Assembly: GCF_006381105.1 (NCBI RefSeq)
Contig: NZ_VDET01000007.1
Location: forward strand, 460,072-524,071
From: Flavicella sediminum
Lineage (GTDB): Bacteria; Bacteroidota; Bacteroidia; Flavobacteriales; Flavobacteriaceae
Direction of reading: 5' to 3'
Length of the DNA stretch: 64,000 bases
Shown: positions 1 to 9,729 of the stretch, piece by piece
Numbering within the stretch: position 1 is the first letter of the stretch
How the letters are laid out: every line of letters begins with the position of its first letter
The notes under the pieces: generated by a model
Told to the model about the DNA's origin: nothing
What the model saw: the letters and a program-made list of their open reading frames with translations, nothing else
Databases searched by the model: none
Translations under genes and position numbers: made by a program

Positions 1-1
1 T

Positions 2-763
2 CAAGGAAATATGACCATTAATAAAAATGAAGATTTCAGAAGTCGATTCAACTCTGACTGGGCTGAGAAATTAATTATTGCCGTTGATGAAGTTTTGCTA
101 GATAAAAAAGAGGATAGTGAACGAATTAAAAATTTGTCTACTGCTAGATCTTACAAAAAGGAATCTAAAGGTGTTGATAAAGTTGAATCCTATTTCTTTG
201 GAAAATTTATTCTTTGTTCAAACAATGAAGACAATTTTATTTGGATTGATAAAGATGAGATTCGCTATTGGGTTAGAAAAGTTCCCACGTTTAAAGATTC
301 TGAAGAAGATCCTGATCTATTGGACAACCTTAAAAAGGAACTTCCCCAATTCATGCAATTTCTTCATACTAGAAAAATTAAAGCACCAAAGAAAACAAGA
401 ATGTGGTTTACAAAAGACCAAATAAATACTGAAGCATTAAACAATCTTGTAAAAGGAAATAAAACCTATCTCAATAAAGAAATTGAAGAAGTTCTATCTG
501 ATGCTTTTATAAAGTTTGAAGTCGATGAGTTGAAATTTTCTTTAAGTGATTTAGTTGATATGCTTTCCAAAAACAACATCCGTGTTTCAACTTCTAAAAT
601 TTCAGAGTTTCTAAAAAATCATTACAAACTTGAAAGCAAAAATGGAGCGTATTCAAAATACCATGTTGCGGTAAGCCCATTTAATGGAAGTCTATTTACA
701 GAAGAGACAAAACACAAAGGAAGATATTTTACATTTAATAAAAAGGACTTTCAAAATGATTAA
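2..763 (+). CDS. Primase/SF3-helicase family protein of mobile-element type, C-terminal part (5' truncated by window edge)
   Basis: The reading frame is open back to base 2, so the true start lies outside the window and the ATG at 11 is internal. The visible 253 residues begin in the helicase core. A Walker-B-like strand (LIIAVDEV) is followed about 50 residues later by a hydrophobic strand ending in a motif-C-like FILCSNNE and then RYWVRKV, the order seen in SF3 helicase domains of phage and plasmid primase-helicases (DUF5906 type). The C-terminal 120 residues look like a winged-helix tail. Such proteins start replication of phages, plasmids and satellites. It is probably part of a mobile element bordering the defence island. 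The family is inferred from motifs; the primase domain itself is not visible. Confidence 0.6.
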   Translation, partial: QGNMTINKNEDFRSRFNSDWAEKLIIAVDEVLLDKKEDSERIKNLSTARSYKKESKGVDKVESYFFGKFILCSNNEDNFIWIDKDEIRYWVRKVPTFKDSEEDPDLLDNLKKELPQFMQFLHTRKIKAPKKTRMWFTKDQINTEALNNLVKGNKTYLNKEIEEVLSDAFIKFEVDELKFSLSDLVDMLSKNNIRVSTSKISEFLKNHYKLESKNGAYSKYHVAVSPFNGSLFTEETKHKGRYFTFNKKDFQND

Positions 764-1389
764 TCCCTGTTGAAATGTTGACTTAACCAAGTAAAAAACT
801 AATTAACAAATAGTTACAAAAACTTTTTAAGTCAACATTTTATCAACATACAACTAAACCCAAAATCTATCAACCAATTACACCCAACCTATTGTTGACC
901 TCTTGTTGAATAGAAATCGATAATCAAAACACTCATTAACAATAGTTTGCATAAACTTCAACAATTCAACAGTCTTTCTACTGAAAAGTTTCTAGAAAAT
1001 CATTTACTCAACTTTCTATTAAACTCTAGACCTACTTTGGCAATAATTTTTGTTGCAACAATAGTAAAATAATACCAACAACTTCATTAGTAGTACAAAC
1101 ATTGCAAAAACCTATGTTTTCAACAGTTTCAACAACATCAACAATGGAATCAACAACGGCTCCAACAACTTTTGCAACATTACCAACAACAGTTTCAACA
1201 GATTTTTTAACTCCTCAACAATTACATCAACAAACTTTGCAACAGTAGCAACAATCTTTTCAACAAGACCAACATCGGAATCAACAACTTTTTAATGCTA
1301 GCAACAATATTTACAACTACTTGAACTGCATTTGTAAGTATAAAAATATTCGAGGCAGTTTGTAACAGTTACTGTCTAAACATTACAAA
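764..1389. repeat. Non-coding CAACA-rich low-complexity region
   Basis: This 626-base stretch lies between the primase-like gene and the 3' end of hsdR. From about 890, and most densely from 1070 to 1310, it is built from irregularly spaced CAACA/TCAACAA words on the plus strand, without a fixed unit length. A 44-codon Thr/Gln-rich frame (1114-1248) is a by-product of the repeat. The left edge contains a perfect 14-base inverted repeat, listed separately. No RNA gene is recognised. Its place next to a replication protein makes a replication origin or protein-binding array possible, but this is inference. Confidence 0.6.
773..840. repeat. Perfect 14-bp inverted repeat with 40-bp spacer
   Basis: AAATGTTGACTTAA at 773-786 is matched exactly by its reverse complement at 827-840. 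The left arm starts 10 bases after the stop codon of the primase-like gene. The loop is long for an intrinsic terminator and no T-run follows, so a protein-binding site or element boundary is at least as likely. Confidence 0.7.
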
Positions 1390-4359
1390 TCAATAATACT
1401 CTTTTATATAAGCATAGGCCCTTTCAAAAAGCATTTGATCTTTATGAAGCTTGTATTTCAGTAATGCTTTTCTCAATGACTTTTGTACTTCTCTTTCTCC
1501 AGTACTTGTTGTTTGCCAACCTGGGAAATTGACTATCCTTACGATACCATCAATATCTGTAACTATTCTTTCTACAACTGCTGGCGTTTCCTCTGTCTTT
1601 AATTCTAAAAACAATTCTGTTAAAGCCGCTTTAGGGGATTTTTCTTGAAGAGTTTCTTCAGACTCTTTTTCAGCTTCTACAGTCTCCTTAGCTATCTTAC
1701 ATAATTCTTTTACAAACTCAATGGAAGTTATCAAGCCTAGTTCTGCTTTATTTCTTAAAGCTTCTAAACGTTCACTTAGTTTTTTGAATTTTGGATCTCC
1801 AGCGTGCTTTTTAAAACGCTTGACCAACACCTTCTGTAATTCTTTTGCTTTTTTAGGATCAGGGTTGTTGAATATATTTTCTATGACATCTGCATCTAAA
1901 ACAAATTCATTTAGTTTATGTACTTCTCCAACATGAATATTTTCATGTATCAATTTAGTAGTTTGAGCTCCTAATGTAAACCATAATAATTTCCCTAAAT
2001 TATTTGATGCTGGTTTAACAGATTCAAAAACCTGTGTCAACCATTTGTAGTCTTCATTGTAGTCATCTAAAATAGCATCCGGAGATAAAGATTCCCATAA
2101 TTTAGAAACATATTTATAATCTTTTGCAAAAGCATCTTTTGCTGCATCATCTTTAATAGCATTTTGAGCGTTTTCTAACCCTTCAAAACCATCTATTTTT
2201 CTATCTACACCTTTAAAATGTGATAACGCCTCAGCCATCGCTTCAGGTAGTTTTGATCTTAAATTCGATAAATTTGTAATCACTTGTTTTACACTTTCTT
2301 CATCAAATTGCAAAGCTTTAGCAGCATCATCAAAAACACCGTAATAATCTACAATTCTTCCAAATTTCTTTCCTTTGAACAATCTGTTTGTTCTACAAAT
2401 GGCCTGTAACAATGTATGGTCTTTGATAGATTTATCTAAGTACATTGTTTGCAATACAGGAGCATCAAAACCAGTTAAGAGTTTCGCTGTTACAATGATG
2501 AATTTCACATGACTGGATGGATCACAAAAAGTTTCAACGATCTTTTCTTGTTTGCCTTTATCACAGGCCCATTTTTGTTTAAACTCAGGTTTGTCATTTG
2601 CCGTAGTCGAAATCACCACCACGCTTTCATTTTCTGAAAAATATTTATCCAGTTGTTCTTTATATTGAACACAAGCATGTCTGTCTGGAGTAACTATCAT
2701 CGCTTTAAAACCATGAGGTGCTACTTTTTCTTTAAAGTGAATTGCAATATCTTCTGTAATTTTCGCTACTCTCTCAGGAGACTTTAAAAACGCAGCCATT
2801 TTAGCTGACTTTTGATTCAATATATTCAATTCTTCTGAAGACAAATCTACTGAGGCTTTAAACTCCTTCATTTTTTTATCAATATTCTCTATATCCACAT
2901 GTACATCAACCAAACGAGGTTCGAAGTGCAATGGTAATGTTGCTTCATCACGAATAGAGTCATGGAATGTGTAACGAGACATATACCCTCCTTGATCTTC
3001 TTCTGCTCCAAAAGCCCAAAATGTATTTTTATCAGCTTTATTTACTGGAGTACCTGTTAGTCCGAATAAAAATGCATTTGGTAAGGCTGCTCTCATTTGT
3101 CTACCTAAATCACCCTCCTGGGTTCTATGCGCTTCATCTACCAGAACGATAATATTATCTCTGGTATTCATGTTTGGTGTTGCATCTCTAAATTTAAAGA
3201 TGGTAGATATAATAATTTTACGTGTATCTCTAGCCAACATTTCTTGTAACTCTGAAATACTGTCAGTCGTTTCTACATTGGCTATATCTGCTGTATTAAA
3301 AGTACTGCTTATCTGTGTGTCTAAATCTGTTCTATCAACTAGAACAAGTACTGTAGGACTTTTTAATTCTTGTGCTTTTCTTAATTTCTGTGCAGCAAAC
3401 ACCATTAGTAAAGATTTACCCGATCCTTGAAAATGCCAAATCAATCCTTTTTTTATCTTTCCTTCTTTAACACGAGCAACTATTTTATTAGCCCCTTCAT
3501 ATTGTTGAAAACGAGGAATAATTTTAATGCGTTGCTTTTTAGTATTACTAGAGAACAAAGAAAAGTTTTGTAAAATATCTAAGATCCTTTCAGGCTTTAA
3601 CAGATCTGATAATTCTTTTCCAATTTCTGACAATCCCAATTGTTTTGCCAACTGATCATCATTATTTTCTAACCTCCAAGGTGCCCAAAATTCCAAAGGA
3701 CATCGTACTGCTCCATAAAACAATTCTTTTCCTTCTGTAGCAAAGGATAATATATTAGGCACAAATAATTGTGGAATGCTATTCTCGTAAATATCGTGTA
3801 CTTCATGAGCACCATCTAACCAACTCACAGCAGGACGTATTGGTGTTTTAGCTTCTCCAACAACTACTGGTATTCCATTTATAAAAAATACCACATCTGG
3901 TATTTTGGTTTCTCGTTGCTGAAAACGAAATTGATTGGTTGCTATAAACTCATTTTCTTCAAGGTTTTTAAAGTCAATTAACTTTACAGGAACATGTCTG
4001 TTGTTTTCTCCAAAAGGCATTGTTTTTTCACCAGTTAACCATTTAAAAAATTCTTCATTGGCTTTTACCAGACCAACTTGATTGACAGCAACAATAATAG
4101 CTCTTAATTTATAGATAACCTCATCTGCATAGTTTGGCTGTTTTGCTATCTCTGGATTTAATTTTATCAAAGCAGTTCTTAGATTTTCATATAGAAAAAC
4201 ATCACTAGTTTCTCTTTTTAAATCTTTTGGAGCAACAAAATTCCATTGTAAACCATAAGTATTACTTGGTTCTTTTACAGAATTCTGATTGTTTAGGTTT
4301 ACCCCAGTTAATTGTTTTATGATATAATGCTCAACACTATTTAATTCGTTAAATCCCAT
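1390..4359 (-). CDS. hsdR: Type I restriction enzyme, R (translocase/nuclease) subunit HsdR
   Basis: This is the ATP-driven DNA translocase and nuclease of a type I restriction-modification complex, acting on DNA with HsdM and HsdS. With the start at 4359 (MGFNELNSVEHY) the protein has 989 residues, normal for the family. A PD-(D/E)xK nuclease core is visible at D155...E169-A-K171. It is followed by the SF2 motor: Walker A GSGKS at 312-316, DEAH at 408-411, a LTGTP motif about 25 residues later, and motif VI QAICRTNR further on. A longer frame starting at 4449 adds 30 low-quality residues and is not preferred. It is the last gene of the minus-strand defence train, about 100 bases after the GHKL gene and far from its hsdS and hsdM partners. 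Confidence 0.93.
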   Translation of the reverse strand: MGFNELNSVEHYIIKQLTGVNLNNQNSVKEPSNTYGLQWNFVAPKDLKRETSDVFLYENLRTALIKLNPEIAKQPNYADEVIYKLRAIIVAVNQVGLVKANEEFFKWLTGEKTMPFGENNRHVPVKLIDFKNLEENEFIATNQFRFQQRETKIPDVVFFINGIPVVVGEAKTPIRPAVSWLDGAHEVHDIYENSIPQLFVPNILSFATEGKELFYGAVRCPLEFWAPWRLENNDDQLAKQLGLSEIGKELSDLLKPERILDILQNFSLFSSNTKKQRIKIIPRFQQYEGANKIVARVKEGKIKKGLIWHFQGSGKSLLMVFAAQKLRKAQELKSPTVLVLVDRTDLDTQISSTFNTADIANVETTDSISELQEMLARDTRKIIISTIFKFRDATPNMNTRDNIIVLVDEAHRTQEGDLGRQMRAALPNAFLFGLTGTPVNKADKNTFWAFGAEEDQGGYMSRYTFHDSIRDEATLPLHFEPRLVDVHVDIENIDKKMKEFKASVDLSSEELNILNQKSAKMAAFLKSPERVAKITEDIAIHFKEKVAPHGFKAMIVTPDRHACVQYKEQLDKYFSENESVVVISTTANDKPEFKQKWACDKGKQEKIVETFCDPSSHVKFIIVTAKLLTGFDAPVLQTMYLDKSIKDHTLLQAICRTNRLFKGKKFGRIVDYYGVFDDAAKALQFDEESVKQVITNLSNLRSKLPEAMAEALSHFKGVDRKIDGFEGLENAQNAIKDDAAKDAFAKDYKYVSKLWESLSPDAILDDYNEDYKWLTQVFESVKPASNNLGKLLWFTLGAQTTKLIHENIHVGEVHKLNEFVLDADVIENIFNNPDPKKAKELQKVLVKRFKKHAGDPKFKKLSERLEALRNKAELGLITSIEFVKELCKIAKETVEAEKESEETLQEKSPKAALTELFLELKTEETPAVVERIVTDIDGIVRIVNFPGWQTTSTGEREVQKSLRKALLKYKLHKDQMLFERAYAYIKEYY

Positions 4360-4461
4360 TACAATTCTTTTTCTAGTTTTTTCAATTTTTCTTGCTCTAA
4401 AGATAAGCGTTAATATATCTATAGAAGCTACAATATAAAAAATATACACAAGCTATCTAAA

Positions 4462-7400
4462 TTAGAGCAATTTTGATTTAATTAGCTGTATTAATTGATT
4501 ATAATCTCCAGTTTCTTTTAAAAGTTCTTCACTAGAAATTTTTACTCTAGGATCTGTAATACATGGTATTTCTAGAGGAATTGTACCTTTTTTACTTTCT
4601 TTATAAATTGTATTAAACATATTAATTTTGTCAAAATTATCCTTTTTTACAATACCGCTAAGATTGTTTTGAATTGCCAAGTTTGATTTTAAATACTGAA
4701 TACTTGTTAAACCTTCTTTTTCTCTTTCTAGAGTGCAAACAATGTAGTTAGAAGAATCATTTCTTGATTCTACAATTTGACTTGGAGCAAAACTAAAATC
4801 AAAAGTTGATCCATGTTTGTAAGATTTCACTTCTAATTTAAGAATCTTTGTAGGATCATTTTTTTTGTAAAGCTCTATATCATATGCCCCTGCATAAGAT
4901 TTATCTGGTATAATATCTATATCCTCACTACCTAATGCTTCTCTCAGTAATTCTTCTATGTTTTGACCAATTTTCAACCTATCTTCAAATAGCTCTTTCT
5001 TTTCAATAAATTTATCTACTTTATTCAAAAACTCATCTACTGATCCTTGTCCAAGTTTTTCATGCATTTCTTCAAGCTTGTCAATTGTTTGTTCAATTGT
5101 TTGGGCAGAGAGTTCTGATTTATGTATTTTTTTTGCCAAATTAAAAGTCTTTTCATCTTTTATTATATCTACTAATTCTTTTGAAAAAGTAATTTGAGAA
5201 TATAATTTATCTGCTATAGAATCAAGTGTTTTAAAAAACTCACCTGCTTTATTTTTATTATTATCCCGCCATTGCAATAGTTCTAATAAATCTAATTTAT
5301 AAACAAGTTTTTCTGTATCTGTATCATTTAAAATACTCTCGCTTATAACCTTAACACAAGCATCAATTTCCTTACCTAAATCCACCCACTTTTTTGCAGG
5401 AAGAGAATTTAGCTCTATACCATCGTGTAATAATATTTTTTTCCAATTTTCTTTAGGATTAAAAATTGAAAGATTCTTAATAAGTTGAGGTTCTAAGAAA
5501 TTGACGGCCTTGCCCTCATTGATTTCATAAGACCTGTACATTTTAATCTGATCCTCTGACTTTCCGTGAGCACAAAATTCACCACATTGATTTGGAATAA
5601 TATTCGCCCAATGAAGTAGTTTATCAAACTCACTAGTCTTAGCCTGTAAATTAAAAAAACTATTAAGCCAAATTATAGAAGCATCATAATTTTTATCCAA
5701 CTTTAACGCTAATCCATTTACATTAACCGAAGCCTGTATTTCCTGATTGATTAAACGTATGGCGTGTTTGATTACATTTTCTAAATCGAAATCTTGAAAA
5801 AATGGAATTACTTTCTTTTCTATCGGACCAAACACATCTTGGATAAAAGCAAATACTTTCCCCTTATTAGTCTCCAAAGATTCACCTTCTTTTTGATAAG
5901 ACAGCAGTGTTTGAAGAATTTCAACTGCATTATCTCTGTCGTGTAATAATATGTAATCTCCTTTAGACTTCTCTCTTAATAAGAGTTTATTGATAATCGT
6001 ACTTACATCATCTTTCAATTTTCTTTTTTCGAAAGAAAAATTACTTTTCACTTCACGATGGACTAAATGAGGACGTAGATCCTTTTCCGGGTCTAACTTG
6101 AACAAGATTTCAAGCAGCTCTGGTTCAATTTTTGATTTTGGATCTTCACTATACAACTTGTGAGTATCGTCTTTTCCTTTTCGGAAAGTGCCATTTAAAT
6201 CCGGAAAAACATTGTTGTTATAAATAAATGAATACTCGTAAGTATCACAAAATTCGTAAAATTTATTTAGCCAAATAAAGGCATCTTTTTCTGTTTTCTC
6301 ATAACCTAAACTTTCTATAAGTGATTTTAAATTTCCTTTTGATTTAATCTCCTTACTCACTAAAATTGTCATTAACTTAACAGTGGTTGCATATGAAAAA
6401 TCCTGTGAGAAAAATACCTCTTCCGCTAAAATTTCCTGTTGAAATATAACTTCATTTATCGAATATATTGATATGACCTTTTTATCTATAACTTCTGAAT
6501 TGGTGTCTCGAAATGAAAGCAAGGTTTGTAATATTTCTTTCGCTTTTACAGAATCGCTAAGAAATGGATATTTATTATCCTTTTTATCACCAATTATTTC
6601 ATTAATTTTATCTGAAATGTGTATTACGGAAATTTCATGTAGATCAATCCCGGATAAATTAATTCCTCTGTGAAGTAAAAATGATTTCCAGTTCTCTTTA
6701 GGATCTAATTCTAGTAAAATTTCGAGAAACTGATTTTCTATCTTGGATTTGGGTTTTTCAGTTTTAAGAGTTCCTATGGTAGAATCACCTCTAACCATGA
6801 AATTCCCTTCTTGATTTGGAAGAATAGCAAATTCTTTGTACAAATCAAATTCATTTACATCTTTGATGAAGATTATTAGATCATTTATCCAATCAATAGT
6901 TTCTGTCTCACTATTAAAGTTTAATTTAATTTGCAAATTTGAAATTGAGGCAGATTTTGATACTTCTTCTACAATATCTTTTATCTTAAGAATTTTAATT
7001 TTTTCACTTTCTTTCCAAAGCACATTGTGCCAAGAAGAAAGATTTCTTTCTAATGGAATTCTTGTTCCATATAATTTTCTACAAAATTTGTAAAAATCAG
7101 AATTTAACTTGGATCTTTTTTCGGTTTCTCCATTTTTAATACATGGAAAGAATACTTGTGGTTTACCATCATCACCTATTATTGTTTTTCTTTCAGCTTT
7201 ATCTTCACTTACATCAATAATAGGCGCTGTTAATACAGTATTTCTAAAATTGTCAATTACATGATCTTTAAACCAATCTTTATCAATCCAAGATTCTGAT
7301 GCTATTTTATTTAAAGAAGTTATATTAAATATTGATTCACCATCAATAGAAACTAATTGAACAAATTCAGCATACAACTCAGTTGCACTTTCAATTAAAG

Positions 7401-8526
7401 CTCTATTTACTTTATCTAAATCCTCTTCCTTATCTTTTTCTTTGTTGGTGATTTTTTCTGTTGTTAAAGAAATACCATCCCTTGTCTCATTAGGTGTAAA
7501 AGAGTTTGAGTGAATCGTAATTGGAAGTTTAATTGTATCACTTCCAATAAGAGGAAATGTGCAATAGAGAATGGGCATATTATCCTCTAAACTATCTTTA
7601 TATACAGACTTAGCATCTTTAAGAATTAATTTATCATCTTTAAAATTTTCAATAGGCCAACTTAACGTGACTTTATCATTTGACAAAGTAGCTACAGAGT
7701 ATTTCTCCACCAGAACGCCTTTATTCAATTTTTGAGTAGTATTAACCACTATTCTTTTATATGAAGATACTTCCCCCTTTTTATATGTGAAATTTTTATC
7801 ATTAAACTTATCTTCAATGGTAACACTAGAGACCTTATCATTTAGTGCAAATACCGTAGGTAATGATTGTTCAATTTCTAAAAAACCTGTGTTTACACGA
7901 AATATTGAATCTGGATCATTTAAAAAATACGTGAATTTTGTTATATCAGTTTCTGAATCTGGAGGAGTTCTGTCTCGTTTCATTTTGTCATATTCCTCAA
8001 GACTCGAAATAATCCCTGTTATTCGTTGTTTGGCCGAATCTTCAGATTTACTCATGTAATGAGTTCTATCTAATGTCGTTTTAAGTTGTATACGCTCACC
8101 TTCATTAGTCAAAAGAACACCTTCTACTTCAATTTGTAATGACAGATTGTGAGTAGATAAAAAACCCGTACCAAATTTACCTACAGTACTTTCATCACTC
8201 ACACTTTTACCTGAAACAGGTGAAATTAAATTCTCAAAGTCATCTGCATATAAAAGTTCGTCTTTAGTTTCTTTAAAAGGACCACCATTATGACTAAAAT
8301 GCATTCTAGCCGTTTGTTCTAACTCACATTTTTCTAGAGAAACCCAAATATCTACTTTTCTATTTGGCTCTGAAGAAATTGAATCAATAGCATTTTGAAG
8401 TAACTCCCAAAACCATCGTTTTGGTCCAGACGGACTTCTAACGGCTTTGTCTACTTTTTGTAAAATTTCCTTAGCAGCATTTCTAGCTGCTCTTACATTT
8501 CCTGCGGAAGCTGATGAGTTTTTCAT
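4462..8526 (-). CDS. Giant Hsp90/GHKL-type ATPase with three ~200-aa repeats and a DUF3883-like nuclease-fold C-terminus
   Basis: This 1354-residue protein begins with a sacsin/Hsp90-like ATP-binding domain: N-box ELLQNAIDS at 41-49, HNGGPF at 79-84, and glycine loop GKFGTGF at 116-122. Residues about 544-1140 form three related modules. Markers recur at IDWIN 544, FIWLN 750 and IIWLN 951; at ILPNQEG, VFPDLNG and IIPNQCG; and at DPKENW, DPEKDL and NPKENW. A coiled segment follows, then a C-terminal domain with D1216, E1232-V-K1234 and a downstream FAPSQ, the pattern of DUF3883, a PD-(D/E)xK-like fold. An ATP-clamped nuclease or sensor role in phage defence is inferred from context. No named system is confidently assigned. 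It sits between the HNH gene and hsdR in the same orientation. Confidence 0.8.
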   Translation of the reverse strand: MKNSSASAGNVRAARNAAKEILQKVDKAVRSPSGPKRWFWELLQNAIDSISSEPNRKVDIWVSLEKCELEQTARMHFSHNGGPFKETKDELLYADDFENLISPVSGKSVSDESTVGKFGTGFLSTHNLSLQIEVEGVLLTNEGERIQLKTTLDRTHYMSKSEDSAKQRITGIISSLEEYDKMKRDRTPPDSETDITKFTYFLNDPDSIFRVNTGFLEIEQSLPTVFALNDKVSSVTIEDKFNDKNFTYKKGEVSSYKRIVVNTTQKLNKGVLVEKYSVATLSNDKVTLSWPIENFKDDKLILKDAKSVYKDSLEDNMPILYCTFPLIGSDTIKLPITIHSNSFTPNETRDGISLTTEKITNKEKDKEEDLDKVNRALIESATELYAEFVQLVSIDGESIFNITSLNKIASESWIDKDWFKDHVIDNFRNTVLTAPIIDVSEDKAERKTIIGDDGKPQVFFPCIKNGETEKRSKLNSDFYKFCRKLYGTRIPLERNLSSWHNVLWKESEKIKILKIKDIVEEVSKSASISNLQIKLNFNSETETIDWINDLIIFIKDVNEFDLYKEFAILPNQEGNFMVRGDSTIGTLKTEKPKSKIENQFLEILLELDPKENWKSFLLHRGINLSGIDLHEISVIHISDKINEIIGDKKDNKYPFLSDSVKAKEILQTLLSFRDTNSEVIDKKVISIYSINEVIFQQEILAEEVFFSQDFSYATTVKLMTILVSKEIKSKGNLKSLIESLGYEKTEKDAFIWLNKFYEFCDTYEYSFIYNNNVFPDLNGTFRKGKDDTHKLYSEDPKSKIEPELLEILFKLDPEKDLRPHLVHREVKSNFSFEKRKLKDDVSTIINKLLLREKSKGDYILLHDRDNAVEILQTLLSYQKEGESLETNKGKVFAFIQDVFGPIEKKVIPFFQDFDLENVIKHAIRLINQEIQASVNVNGLALKLDKNYDASIIWLNSFFNLQAKTSEFDKLLHWANIIPNQCGEFCAHGKSEDQIKMYRSYEINEGKAVNFLEPQLIKNLSIFNPKENWKKILLHDGIELNSLPAKKWVDLGKEIDACVKVISESILNDTDTEKLVYKLDLLELLQWRDNNKNKAGEFFKTLDSIADKLYSQITFSKELVDIIKDEKTFNLAKKIHKSELSAQTIEQTIDKLEEMHEKLGQGSVDEFLNKVDKFIEKKELFEDRLKIGQNIEELLREALGSEDIDIIPDKSYAGAYDIELYKKNDPTKILKLEVKSYKHGSTFDFSFAPSQIVESRNDSSNYIVCTLEREKEGLTSIQYLKSNLAIQNNLSGIVKKDNFDKINMFNTIYKESKKGTIPLEIPCITDPRVKISSEELLKETGDYNQLIQLIKSKLL

Positions 8527-8826
8527 ATTCTAACACTTTTTCATAAAATAATTATTATCCTATTTTTTAAATTTTATTCGTTGCTCAACTAAAACACTTA
8601 ATTGTAAAGTTATTGGCCCTTTTATATCTAACAAATTTGCACTAATATAATGTGGACCCGGTCTACCTAAACTAACAACAAAATAATTCATAACAATTCT
8701 TTTCTATTTATAATAATCTACTTCAACACATAAATTAAATCAATTCCTGAAAAATACTTAAACCAATATTTTTTATTTCTTCTTGTACATCTAATTCATG
8801 ACTTACATTATTTACAACTATTTTAA
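8527..8826. other. Gap between the HNH gene and the GHKL gene
   Basis: This 300-base gap contains a possible 43-codon minus-strand gene at 8560-8691, listed separately. A second short frame (8735-8830) has only a TTG start overlapping the HNH stop. No terminator hairpin is evident, so transcription could run through to the GHKL gene. Confidence 0.5.
8560..8691 (-). CDS. Possible small protein (43 aa), unknown
   Basis: An ATG-started frame encodes a peptide that begins MNYFVVSLGRPGPHY and ends in a basic IKFKK tail. It lies in the gap between the HNH and GHKL genes, in the same orientation, and its stop is 33 bases before the GHKL ATG. The composition is balanced, unlike typical AT-rich noise, but no family is recognised and it could be chance. 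Confidence 0.3.
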   Translation of the reverse strand: MNYFVVSLGRPGPHYISANLLDIKGPITLQLSVLVEQRIKFKK

Positions 8827-9729
8827 TCAAATAGCTTTAAAAGCTGCCAACACAACATTTCTAATTTTTTTATTTAAAAACGGCAAAACAATAGCCGAAA
8901 AATTCTGATGAGATTTCATTACAAATTTTCTTAATAATGTATGTGTACTCTCTACACTCCCAGCATTAGTTATTAATTGATTAAGTTGAAATAAAATTTG
9001 TTGCTCAAATTGAGCTTGATTAAAACTTCCGTTACCCCACATAACAAAAGAACTTTCGATAGCTTGCTTAAATGGATTAATAACATTCTCAACTCTTTCC
9101 AATCTTAATTCTTGGCGATTAAGTCGACATATTTCAATTGTTTTTTTTCCTCTATCGTCATTGTCAATTCCTCTAATTCTTATTCCTTCTCCATTAGGAT
9201 CTAGGAAAAAATCAAAGAAATCTTCAGGGTTATCAATTTCAGGATGTAACAAATATGGGTTCTCAGTAAGCAATGGGTTATTTTGTGCTTTATTGTCTTC
9301 TAAGTTTAAATTATTGTCTGGTAAAAAACTTGGATGTGTTACCCTAGTTCCAATTACAGGGAATTTAAAATGTTTAGCTCCCTCTCTATTACATTTAACA
9401 CAAGCCGGTAAAAGATTAGTCCATTCATAACAAAGCCAATAATAACCTTCATGCATATTATCTTCAGAAACTTTTTTCTTTGGTCTGTAGTGCTCAATAT
9501 CTGCCTTAGCCAAACGTTCACAATAAGCACACTTGTTATGATAACTCAAGGATAATTGATCTTCAACCCTAGATTTTTTTTCATCATCAGTACTATATGA
9601 CTCTCTGTAAATTGTATCTTTTATATCGTCTTTAGCAACATCTCTAGCTATAACCAAAAGTTCACTATAAGTTTGTGCAGAAGTTAATTTTGCTGTTTTA
9701 TGGTTATCTGGTTTAATTACAAATCTCAT
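8827..9729 (-). CDS. HNH endonuclease, Septu PtuB-like (TIGR02646-type)
   Basis: This 300-residue protein has the zinc-supported HNH core seen in PtuB and retron-associated nucleases: C67-x2-C70, then IEHYRPK at 78-84 carrying the catalytic histidine, then NLLPAC at 105-110 and the CVKCN knuckle at 110-114. It is predicted to cleave DNA once licensed by its partner ATPase. Its ATG overlaps the stop of the upstream ATPase gene by four bases (ATGA), which implies translational coupling, the usual arrangement of ptuA-ptuB. No reverse transcriptase or retron RNA is seen nearby, so a stand-alone Septu-like pair is preferred over a retron effector. Confidence 0.78.
   Translation of the reverse strand: MRFVIKPDNHKTAKLTSAQTYSELLVIARDVAKDDIKDTIYRESYSTDDEKKSRVEDQLSLSYHNKCAYCERLAKADIEHYRPKKKVSEDNMHEGYYWLCYEWTNLLPACVKCNREGAKHFKFPVIGTRVTHPSFLPDNNLNLEDNKAQNNPLLTENPYLLHPEIDNPEDFFDFFLDPNGEGIRIRGIDNDDRGKKTIEICRLNRQELRLERVENVINPFKQAIESSFVMWGNGSFNQAQFEQQILFQLNQLITNAGSVESTHTLLRKFVMKSHQNFSAIVLPFLNKKIRNVVLAAFKAI

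Noticed and set aside
1114..1248. Thr/Gln-rich 44-codon frame on the plus strand
   Set aside because: It is a direct by-product of the CAACA-rich repeat, with no protein-like texture outside it.
764..1389. CRISPR array
   Set aside because: Repeat words are short and irregularly spaced, with no constant repeat-spacer unit and no cas genes.
4360..4449. Longer N-terminus for HsdR from an ATG at 4449
   Set aside because: The added 30 residues look like translated AT-rich spacer, and family proteins start like MGFNELNSVEHY.
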